Source: Roseburia sp. 1XD42-34 (GTDB lineage: Bacteria; Bacillota; Bacilli; Bacillales; Amphibacillaceae). Taken from it: a stretch of 60,894 nt of DNA. The stretch lies in assembly GCF_009917385.1 (NCBI RefSeq), contig NZ_QWLJ01000026.1:1-60894 (forward strand), given 5' to 3'. Below are positions 54,420 to 60,894 of the stretch, piece by piece (within the stretch, counting starts at the first letter, position 1; the number at the start of each line of letters is the position of its first letter). The notes under the pieces were generated by a model. The model was not told the origin of the DNA. It made no database searches and worked only from the letters and a program-made list of their open reading frames with translations. The translations under genes and the position numbers were made by a program.

Positions 54420-54878
54420 ATGAGATGGAAAAAATCAGATATGACACAATATATAGAAGCAAAAGAATACATCGATACGGTTATAATTCCCTTGATTCCT
54501 TTTCAGATGCAAAATGATAGCAGCTTAGAAGTAAATGCTTTTCAAAAGGAATGGACAACAGCTCTTGTTAATGAATTGGAGAAAGAGCTAACGGGTCGGA
54601 TGATGTTACTACCACCTTATTGTTATGTAAAAACCACAGATAAGAAAGCTGAGCTTTTGCGGGTTAGTGCTTGGGTCGAAGAAGCACAACATCAGCCGTT
54701 TAGGCATGTGTTTTTTCTTACACTAGATGCCGCGTGGAAAAAACATGAGCAGGCTCTTCCTGGAACACTGTTATGGCTCCCTGGAATGAAGTCAGGTGAC
54801 CTTCATTCTGCTGATATGCACAGGTTCATTCGTGATCAAGTAGAGCAGATGACTGAATTAATTCGATCCTATTGGTAA
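54420..54878 (+). CDS. ypiF: DUF2487 protein YpiF
   Basis: A 152-residue protein of DUF2487, unknown function, always beside ypiB and qcrA. It opens MRWKKSDMTQYIEAKEYIDT and is largely soluble. The ribosome binding site is poor (AAAGG about 14 bases upstream). An A element in reverse orientation separates it from qcrA, whereas in B. subtilis the genes are close. Confidence 0.8.
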   Translation: MRWKKSDMTQYIEAKEYIDTVIIPLIPFQMQNDSSLEVNAFQKEWTTALVNELEKELTGRMMLLPPYCYVKTTDKKAELLRVSAWVEEAQHQPFRHVFFLTLDAAWKKHEQALPGTLLWLPGMKSGDLHSADMHRFIRDQVEQMTELIRSYW

Positions 54879-54900
54879 TAATGTGCAAAAAGTTTATCTT

Positions 54901-55103
54901 GAACAAAGGTACCATCGCCCGGTTAGCAACGTAGCGACTGGAGCGAATCCACTAAAGTTTTAGCAATCATGATGAGGCACGAGCCAATGATGACTTATCG
55001 CAGGGCGATTCGTGAAGCCGCCTAGTTGCTGGGCTCATGAGTCTGAGGTGGCTTATTCGGTTATTTCGTTATGCCAAAGTAATAAATTTTTTACTTTCTT
55101 ATC
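54901..55103 (-). repeat. Repeat family A, copy A10 (reverse, internally deleted)
   Basis: The only A element on the minus strand. Read on that strand it starts ATAAGAAAGTAAAAAA after a T6 run, has CAACTAGGCGGCTTCACG (TAGGCGA subtype), and ends GGTACCTTTGTTC. About 60 bases between GGCTCGTG and CATGATT are missing, removing the GCCGAC/GTCGGC segment. Confidence 0.8.
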
Positions 55104-55122
55104 TTCAAAAAAGGAATAATGA

Positions 55123-55151
55123 TTGACCGGACAAATAGTTTACGCTATCAT
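55123..55151 (+). promoter_or_regulatory. Sigma-A promoter for qcrABC
   Basis: TTGACC (55123-55128), 17 bases, TATCAT (55146-55151), about 68 bases before qcrA. Confidence 0.7.
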
Positions 55152-55218
55152 GGTTATGTCCTAGTAATCTGAAATAATTGTATTGTCCGTGATTATTGTA
55201 AAAGAGGGGGGGAAAATC

Positions 55219-55731
55219 ATGAGCGATAAAAAGCAGCAAGTATCCCGTAGACAGTTCTTGAACTATACGCTTACTGGGGTTGGTGGTTTTATGGCAGCAG
55301 GAATGCTGGCACCAATGTTGCGAATGGCAGTTGATCCAGTGTTAAAGGAATCGGGGCAGGGAGACATGGCAAATGTCGGTTTATCCGTTGATGATATCAC
55401 TAATGAGCCTCAAAAGATTGATTGGAAGATTGATCAGGTTGATGGCTGGTATGAGTCACAAGTAAATCGATCTGCTTGGGTCTTCAAGGATGAGAACGGT
55501 GATATACAAGCCTTTTCTCCAATTTGTAAACACTTGGGCTGTGTCGTATCCTGGGGAGGAAGTGATGAATATCCTGATCAATTTTTTTGCCCATGTCATG
55601 ATGGACGATACTACAAGGATGGAACAAACGTACCAGGAACTCCACCTTTGCAGCCATTGGATGTTTATGAATCAGAAGTAAGAGATGGTATTTTATTTTT
55701 AGGTGATGCAGTACCGAGAAAGGGGGCGTAA
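55219..55731 (+). CDS. qcrA: Menaquinol:cytochrome c reductase Rieske subunit
   Basis: The 2Fe-2S subunit of the bc complex, 170 residues. A twin-arginine-like N-terminus (SRRQFLNYTLTG) and a membrane anchor precede the Rieske domain. Cluster ligands are C103 and H105 (CKHLGC) and C124 and H127 (CPCHDG), with C108 and C126 forming the disulfide. ATG 55219 after AAAGAGGGGG sets the start. Confidence 0.95.
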   Translation: MSDKKQQVSRRQFLNYTLTGVGGFMAAGMLAPMLRMAVDPVLKESGQGDMANVGLSVDDITNEPQKIDWKIDQVDGWYESQVNRSAWVFKDENGDIQAFSPICKHLGCVVSWGGSDEYPDQFFCPCHDGRYYKDGTNVPGTPPLQPLDVYESEVRDGILFLGDAVPRKGA

Positions 55732-55737
55732 TAGTTT

Positions 55738-56412
55738 ATGCTACAGAAAATTTATGATTGGATTGATGAGCGTGCAGATATTACGCCAATCTGGCGGGAT
55801 ATTGCAGATCATGAAGTACCAGAGCATGTGAATCCAGCGCATCATTTTTCTGCCTTTGTTTATTGCTTTGGTGGATTAACATTTTTTGTGGTGGTAATTC
55901 AAATTCTATCTGGTATGTTCTTAACCATGTATTATGTACCAGACATCGAAAATGCTTGGAAATCCGTTTATTACTTGCAAACTGAAGTGGCACATGGACA
56001 AATTGTTCGTGGTATGCACCATTGGGGCGCTAGTGTTGTTATTGTCATGCTATTATTACATACACTACGAGTGTTTTTCCAAGGAGCTTATAAAAAACCA
56101 CGTGAACTAAATTGGATTGTTGGTGTATTGATTTTCTTTATTATGCTCGGTCTTGGGTTTACCGGTTATTTATTACCGTGGGACAACAAAGCATTTTTTG
56201 CTACACAGGTTGGATTGGAAATCGCACAGCAAGTTCCGTTTATTGGTGAAGAGTTGAAAACGCTGTTAGCTGGAGATCCAAACATCGTTGGTGCTCAAAC
56301 GCTTACACGCTTCTTCGCTATTCATGTGTTCTTTTTACCAGGAGCACTCTTTGCATTATTGGCAATACACTTTATTCTAATTCGTAGACAAGGTATTTCT
56401 GGACCATTATAA
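55738..56412 (+). CDS. qcrB: Cytochrome b6-type subunit of the bc complex
   Basis: The 224-residue four-helix cytochrome b with two heme b sites; histidine pairs are visible in RGMHHWGASV and FAIHVFFLPG. It is of the split b6f-like type found in Bacillus. It lies six bases after qcrA and 15 before qcrC. Confidence 0.95.
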   Translation: MLQKIYDWIDERADITPIWRDIADHEVPEHVNPAHHFSAFVYCFGGLTFFVVVIQILSGMFLTMYYVPDIENAWKSVYYLQTEVAHGQIVRGMHHWGASVVIVMLLLHTLRVFFQGAYKKPRELNWIVGVLIFFIMLGLGFTGYLLPWDNKAFFATQVGLEIAQQVPFIGEELKTLLAGDPNIVGAQTLTRFFAIHVFFLPGALFALLAIHFILIRRQGISGPL

Positions 56413-56427
56413 AAAGGAGGGGAAAGC

Positions 56428-57210
56428 ATGCATAAGGGAAAAGGGATGAAATTTGTTGGTGACTCACGTATTGCTACCGAGAGAAAACCAAATGTACCTA
56501 AGGATTATTCCGAATATCCTGGAAGAACAGAAGCTTTCTGGCCCAACTTTTTATTAAAAGAATGGTTAGTTGGTGCGGTGTTTTTAGTTGGATTTTTATG
56601 TTTAACATTAGCTCATCCTTCACCGTTAGAAGGAATGGCTGATCCAACGAACGCATCTTATATTCCATTACCAGACTGGTACTTCTTGTTCTTGTACGAA
56701 CTGTTAAAATATGAATTTGCAAGTCAAAACTATATTCTTATGGGTATCCTAGTATTGCCTGGAATAGCCTTTGGCGCATTATTATTGGCCCCATTTTTAG
56801 ACAATGGACCGGGGAGGAGACCACATCAACGCCCGATCTCTGTTGGGATGATGCTTCTAGCCTTAGCTTCTGTTATCTGGTTAACGTATGAATCTGCAGC
56901 AAATGTAGATTGGGAATCTAGAGCAGAAGCTAATAAACCGATTCCTCCTGGTGAAGAGGCAGAGATCGATACAGAGCACGCGGGATACGCCGTTTATGAA
57001 AACAGCTGCTTATCATGTCATGGTGATAATTTGCAAGGTGGTGGGGCTGGACCTTCATTAATCGGTATTGATAAATCTGCCGAAGAAATTGCAACGATTG
57101 CAAAAGAAGGAATTGGGTCCATGCCACCTGATCAGTTTACTGGTACAGATGAAGAACTTGAACAATTAGTTGATTTTATCGTATCTGTAAACGAGCAATC
57201 GGAAGAATAA
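56428..57210 (+). CDS. qcrC: Fused subunit IV / cytochrome c subunit of the bc complex
   Basis: A 260-residue fusion: three membrane helices equivalent to b6f subunit IV (with PDWYFLFLYELLKY near the quinol site), then an extracellular cytochrome c domain with C194-L-S-C197-H198 and an axial methionine in IGSMPPDQF. The heme is attached by ResABC encoded in this window. GGAGGGGAAAG precedes ATG 56428. Confidence 0.95.
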   Translation: MHKGKGMKFVGDSRIATERKPNVPKDYSEYPGRTEAFWPNFLLKEWLVGAVFLVGFLCLTLAHPSPLEGMADPTNASYIPLPDWYFLFLYELLKYEFASQNYILMGILVLPGIAFGALLLAPFLDNGPGRRPHQRPISVGMMLLALASVIWLTYESAANVDWESRAEANKPIPPGEEAEIDTEHAGYAVYENSCLSCHGDNLQGGGAGPSLIGIDKSAEEIATIAKEGIGSMPPDQFTGTDEELEQLVDFIVSVNEQSEE

Positions 57211-57218
57211 ACGAAGAA

Positions 57219-57263
57219 GAGAAGCACTTTTGCCACACGATGCTGGTAAAGGTGCTTCTTTAA
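57219..57263 (+). terminator. Terminator of qcrABC
   Basis: GAAGCACTTTTGCCA/TGGTAAAGGTGCTTC stem (with a G-T pair and mismatch) and a short T-run. Confidence 0.75.
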
Positions 57264-57404
57264 CTGATAGAGCTTTGTAGTTGTTGGAAAAACATGGAAT
57301 GAACCAGAGACTTTGGTTTTGAAAGTTTTAGAATACGTATAACTGGAACGAATGAGATGAAAAAGTAAATGTGTACGCATGGCTAACATCTGAAGCTCCG
57401 TTAT

Positions 57405-57575
57405 TTTACATTGTAGCTCATAGTAATTTATAGTAAAACTAACTCCTCTCCTACTATGAGGGACAACCTAAGAAGACCCAAACAAAGAGTCAATAGCGGT
57501 TCTGTTCAGAACCCATTAGGTCATGCCTTTAAGGTTTTTTGGTGATGGAGTGAAAATTTAATTGACCTCTAATGT
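57405..57575 (+). mobile_element. Strongly decayed B-like repeat (B8)
   Basis: Pieces resemble family B in order: GTAAAACTAACTCCTC, GTTCAGAACCCATTAGGTCATGCC (core signature CTTTAGGTCATACC) and TTGGTGATGGAGTGAAAATTTAATTG. The right palindrome is gone. Nothing else is seen in 57264-57626. Confidence 0.35.
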
Positions 57576-57626
57576 TCTGCAATTTGTACTATTGTGTTAA
57601 AGCTGTGTTAGAAAAGGGGTAACATT

Positions 57627-58202
57627 TTGATTAAATACATATTGTTAGATAAACGTTTCCTATTTTTATTATTCTTAATCAACTTAGCCGGAACCATTTA
57701 TGGTTATATGTGGTATGAATCACAATTATCACATACCGATCCGATTTTTTTTGTTTTTGTTCCGGATAGTCCTACTGCCAGTTTGTTTTTTACCATTTTC
57801 TTATTATTTTTTATCTTTGGTAAACACATTCCATACATAGAAGCTTTGGCTATTGTTACATTATTTAAATATGGTGTTTGGGCAGTAGTAATGAATTTGC
57901 TCACTTTGTCTATAGAGGGATCGTTAAGCTGGCAAGGTTATATGTTAATGACTTCACACGGGGCTATGGCAATTCAGGGGTTGCTCTATGCTCCTTACTA
58001 TCATTTACGTATGAGGCATATCGTTTTTGCAGCTGTCTGGATTTTCCATAATGATGTAATTGACTATGTATTTGAACAAATGCCTGTATATTCATCATTA
58101 GCTTCTTATTTGAACGAAATCGGCTACTTTACATTTTGGCTTAGTATCCTTTCTGTTGCGATAGCTTATTATCTTACAATTGGAATACAAAAACGAAAAT
58201 GA
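57627..58202 (+). CDS. ypjA: DUF1405 membrane protein YpjA
   Basis: A 191-residue protein with five or six membrane segments, unknown function. The FHNDVIDYVFEQMPVYSSL segment is typical of the family. The start is TTG 57627 after AAAAGGGGT. It follows qcrC in Bacillus genomes generally. Confidence 0.82.
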   Translation: MIKYILLDKRFLFLLFLINLAGTIYGYMWYESQLSHTDPIFFVFVPDSPTASLFFTIFLLFFIFGKHIPYIEALAIVTLFKYGVWAVVMNLLTLSIEGSLSWQGYMLMTSHGAMAIQGLLYAPYYHLRMRHIVFAAVWIFHNDVIDYVFEQMPVYSSLASYLNEIGYFTFWLSILSVAIAYYLTIGIQKRK

Positions 58203-58281
58203 GGATAAGGATTTCTCTTTTGTTATATCATGAGTGACCTCTTCATACATTAGTATAAGAAGAAAAAATGGGGTGGTCTCT

Positions 58282-58539
58282 ATGAATAAAAACAGACTTT
58301 CGTTCGTGCTAACTTTTGGGGTAATCATAGGGATAATTATATATGCTATCGCGCCTAAAACGATCCAAGCAAATGTTCATCAGGCAGCACAACCAGTAAT
58401 AGAACAAAAGGGTCAATTGTTTCCATTCATTTGGATTGTACTTCTTGTAGGTGGTTGTATTGGCATTACATTAACTTATGTAAGTTGGAGAAAATATAGA
58501 GGAGAAAAGAAAAACAAACAAGATAAAACAGTTGACTAA
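58282..58539 (+). CDS. ypjB: Short YpjB-like sporulation protein
   Basis: An 85-residue protein with an N-terminal signal-like segment (LSFVLTFGVIIGIIIYAIA), about 20 polar residues, a membrane segment (FPFIWIVLLVGGCIGITLTYV) and a basic tail. B. subtilis YpjB at this position is about 260 residues with the same two ends around a large extracellular domain. Here that middle domain is absent. GGGGTGG precedes ATG 58282. The assignment depends mainly on position and topology. Confidence 0.6.
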   Translation: MNKNRLSFVLTFGVIIGIIIYAIAPKTIQANVHQAAQPVIEQKGQLFPFIWIVLLVGGCIGITLTYVSWRKYRGEKKNKQDKTVD

Positions 58540-58587
58540 TGCGCCATTTTTGACTAAAATTGACCTTAATAACAAGGAGGAATGAAC

Positions 58588-59274
58588 ATGTTTGGTGGAT
58601 TGGGAAGTTACTTAATTTACGTAGCTTTATTGCTTATTATCCCCATTTGGGCTAGCACAAATGTAAAAAACACGTATAAAAAATATATGAAAAAACCAAC
58701 CTCTTCGTATATGACGGGCGCGGAAGTAGCGCGTAGAATTCTTGATGAAAACGGATTATACGATGTTGCGATACAGGAAACTAAAGGGATGCTTTCCGAT
58801 CATTATGATCCAAGGAAAAAAGTAGTACGTCTGTCCAGTGATAATTACCATGGACGTTCGATGGCCGCTTCTGCTGTTGCGGCGCACGAAGTTGGACATG
58901 CTATTCAGGATGCGGAAGAGTACGCATTTCTACGCTTTCGAAGCGCGCTCGTTCCGGCTGCGAACTTTGGTTCCAATTTTGGAGTGATCTTGCTATTTAT
59001 TGGTATAATTTTTGGCATGACACAATTATATTTACTTGGAATTGTTCTGTTTGCAGCAGCTGTATTGTTCCAGCTGGTTACATTACCTGTAGAATTTGAC
59101 GCTTCCAACCGAGCGATGACACAGTTGGTGTCCTCGGGAATTATTCGAAATAATGAAGAACGAGACACGAAAAAAGTTTTAAATGCAGCCGCTATGACGT
59201 ATGTGGCAGCAGCGCTTGTGGCATTAGCAGAACTAGTTCGATTTATTTGGATGTTTGCTGCAAGTAATGAATAG
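58588..59274 (+). CDS. Neutral zinc metallopeptidase (YugP family)
   Basis: A 228-residue membrane metallopeptidase. It has an N-terminal membrane segment, the zinc-binding HEVGHAIQ motif around residue 105, and two or three further membrane segments. AAGGAGG seven bases before ATG 58588 decides the start; ATG 58582 is too close. The substrate is unknown. Confidence 0.85.
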   Translation: MFGGLGSYLIYVALLLIIPIWASTNVKNTYKKYMKKPTSSYMTGAEVARRILDENGLYDVAIQETKGMLSDHYDPRKKVVRLSSDNYHGRSMAASAVAAHEVGHAIQDAEEYAFLRFRSALVPAANFGSNFGVILLFIGIIFGMTQLYLLGIVLFAAAVLFQLVTLPVEFDASNRAMTQLVSSGIIRNNEERDTKKVLNAAAMTYVAAALVALAELVRFIWMFAASNE

Positions 59275-59292
59275 TTTAAATGAGCTAATTGT

Positions 59293-59321
59293 AAAAGGGT
59301 GGCGTATCGCCATCCTTTTTT
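59293..59321 (+). terminator. Intrinsic terminator after the metallopeptidase gene
   Basis: AAGGGTGGCG/CGCCATCCTT stem (one G-T pair) with a three-base loop and TTTTTT. Repeat A11 begins six bases later. Confidence 0.93.
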
Positions 59322-59326
59322 GAAAG

Positions 59327-59586
59327 ATAAGAAAGTAAAAAATTTATTACTTTGGCATAACGAAATAACCGAATAAGCCACGTCCGGCGCAAGCGCCCAC
59401 CAACTAGGCGACTTCACGAATCGCCCTACGATAAGTCGTCACCGGTTCGTCACAAAGAGGAAGGACGACTAAAAACGGGCTTGCCCGGCGTCGGCATGAT
59501 CCCTGTTTTAGTGGTATGATTCCTTTATCTTTAGTGGATTCGTTTCATTCGCTACGTTGCTAAACGGGCGGCCCGCGTCTTTGTTC
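59327..59586 (+). repeat. Repeat family A, copy A11
   Basis: Full-length TAGGCGA subtype, ending GGGCGGCCCGCGTC plus TTTGTTC. It carries the undisturbed site GATTCCTTTATCTTTAGTGG where A2 and A9 hold a B element, so it serves as the empty-site reference. Confidence 0.85.
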
Positions 59587-59595
59587 AATGTTTAT

Positions 59596-59763
59596 CTTGA
59601 ATATAAGGTGCCATACAAGTCCCGCTAAAAGAAAGTGGAGGATATTAAAAAGACGAACTGAAAGATAAGGACCCCATTCGATCAAGGTTCTTTAGGTCAT
59701 ACCTTTGCAGTACCAACCATCTGTGGGAATACAAAAATACCACTGATTGAAGGTTCTTTTTAC
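59596..59763 (+). mobile_element. Repeat family B, copy B9
   Basis: TTTAT (59591-59595) precedes CTTGAATATAAGGTGCC. The block contains GGTTCTTTAGGTCATACC and ACCATCTGTGGGAAT...ACCACTGATTGAAGG and ends near TTTTTAC. It lies only about ten bases from the end of A11; 59764-59803 holds no gene. Confidence 0.75.
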
Positions 59764-59803
59764 ATAGCCTAAACACCATTGGATTATCGAGGATACATTT
59801 TCG

Positions 59804-60673
59804 TCAACTTCGAATGGGATTTTTATTCTCATCCAGTGTAAAGCCTTCACCAGCTACGTCATGAACCGTACTAACAGCTACGAATGCGTGCGGGTCGATG
59901 GAATGAATAATATTTTTTAAGCGGACAATTTCATTTCTTGCGACTACGCAATATAATACATCTCGCTTGTTTCCAGAATAGCTTCCCCTTCCTTCCAACA
60001 CCGTAACACCACGATCCATATCTTGTAAGATAGTTGTCGCAATTTTATCACTTTGGTTAGAAATGATAGTTGTTCCTTTTGCAGAATAAGCACCTTCTTG
60101 GATAAAATCAATCACTCTAGCTCCAATATAAACAGTAACTAAGGTATACATTCCCTGTTTTAAATCTAAAATGGCAAACACAGATGTTATAATAACAATA
60201 AAATCAAACAGAAACATGGTCTTTCCCATACTCCAGCCTATGTATTTATGAGCAAGTCTGGCAATAATATCGACGCCGCCAGTAGTTCCTCCATACCGAA
60301 AGATAATCCCTAATCCCACACCGATAAAAATACCAGCAAATAAAGCTACTAACGTCATATCTGATTCTAGGTGGATTGCAAAAGGTTTGATTTGAAAAAC
60401 ACTTAAAAATAAAGACACGGCTGCAGTACCAATAATGCTATAGATAAACGTCGTTCTGCCTAGAAATCTCCACCCAATTAAAAACATAGGGATATTCAGT
60501 AATATGTTTGTTACAGCAGGATCAAAGCGCCATAAAAAATATAATAGCAAAGTTATCCCGGTAAATCCACCTTCGCCCAAATTATGTTGCATATTGAAAT
60601 GAACGATTCCAAAAGAAAATATTGCCGCGCCTAATAGTATAAATAATATATTTTTAATGTGTAAATGAAACAA
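59804..60673 (-). CDS. YitT-family membrane protein (YpjC-like)
   Basis: A 289-residue protein with five or six membrane segments followed by a cytoplasmic DUF2179 domain of about 80 residues (GVTVLEGRGSYSGNKRDVLYCVV). The family may include transporters, but no substrate is known. The minus-strand ribosome binding site AAAGGAGG lies at 60681-60688, and TTG 60673 fits it best; the ATG at 60697 is upstream of the site and is rejected. Its position near ypjA-ypjB matches B. subtilis YpjC. Confidence 0.85.
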   Translation of the reverse strand: MFHLHIKNILFILLGAAIFSFGIVHFNMQHNLGEGGFTGITLLLYFLWRFDPAVTNILLNIPMFLIGWRFLGRTTFIYSIIGTAAVSLFLSVFQIKPFAIHLESDMTLVALFAGIFIGVGLGIIFRYGGTTGGVDIIARLAHKYIGWSMGKTMFLFDFIVIITSVFAILDLKQGMYTLVTVYIGARVIDFIQEGAYSAKGTTIISNQSDKIATTILQDMDRGVTVLEGRGSYSGNKRDVLYCVVARNEIVRLKNIIHSIDPHAFVAVSTVHDVAGEGFTLDENKNPIRS

Positions 60674-60818
60674 AAATTTTCCTCCTTTCATATACAATGG
60701 TTTACAGCAATAGTCTAATCACCTTAGCAATTAGCTTCTTTTAGTATATATAAATTATTCACAAAGTAAAATAGTTGTAATTAAGCTCTTAATAATCGAA
60801 TTTTATTTTATCCATTGA

Positions 60819-60857
60819 CACTAGCGTTGCATAAAAAGTAATGCTTCAAGTCAAGCG
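60819..60857 (-). repeat. 39-bp repeat, copy 2 (inverted relative to 127-165)
   Basis: On the minus strand this reads CGCTTGACTT, a diverged 12-base middle and TTTATGCAACGCTAGTG, exactly the layout of copy 1. It lies about 150 bases upstream of the YitT-family gene and points towards it. Confidence 0.7.
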
Positions 60858-60894
60858 CTAATTATCCATTTGAGGCATAGATGACATAATTTTC

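Noticed and set aside
171..59763. CRISPR array
   Set aside because: The repeats are long, dispersed and separated by genes, not short direct repeats with uniform spacers, and no cas genes are present.

Overview
The window is a chromosomal stretch of a low-GC, endospore-forming Bacillaceae. The proteins and their order follow the Bacillus subtilis dacB-to-ypjA region closely. The abundance of intergenic repeats and the gene complement look more like the Oceanobacillus/Virgibacillus/Lentibacillus group than B. subtilis itself; that assignment is inference. Almost every gene is on the + strand. The exceptions are a gene start at the left edge, a ferredoxin (14461-14706) and a YitT-family membrane protein (59804-60673).

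Layout. After a repeat-filled left edge comes sodF (982-1848), then the sporulation unit dacB-spmA-spmB, rluB, and the cytochrome c maturation and redox-sensing genes resA-resB-resC-resD-resE. A DUF4430 lipoprotein with an ECF-type S component follows, then the ypbB-recQ-CPBP-small membrane protein unit, a MecA paralogue, glutamate dehydrogenase, YpdA, asparaginase and PrsW. The germination pair sleB-ypeB leads into a PilZ protein, cmk, plsC, the S1-repeat protein YpfD, a YIEGIA pair, der, gpsA, spoVIF, yphE, yphF, spoIVA and hbs. The last third holds orphan mtrB (TRAP), hepS-menG-hepT-ndk-cheR (menaquinone), aroC-aroB-aroH-hisC-tyrA-aroA, ypiA, ypiB, ypiF, qcrA-qcrB-qcrC, ypjA, a shortened ypjB and a zinc metallopeptidase.

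Themes. Respiration is heavily represented: heme c maturation (ResABC), its two-component control (ResDE), menaquinone side chain and ring methylation (HepS/HepT/MenG) and the menaquinol:cytochrome c reductase (QcrABC). Sporulation and germination genes form the second theme. The aromatic amino acid operon lacks the trp genes that sit between aroH and hisC in B. subtilis.

The least ordinary content is intergenic. Family A (11 copies, about 200-270 bp) mostly begins just downstream of the T-run of a gene's terminator and usually ends in a terminator-like GC hairpin plus TTTGTTC. Family B (9 copies, full length about 170-182 bp) has several palindromes and is bounded by TTTAT-like pentamers, which resembles non-autonomous derivatives of IS200/IS605-type elements. 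In two places a B element lies inside an A element at the same internal position, and the empty site can be read from another A copy. Two B elements split the res genes. A 39-bp sequence occurs once near each end of the window in inverted orientation. I found no rRNA or tRNA genes, CRISPR array, prophage or intact transposase.
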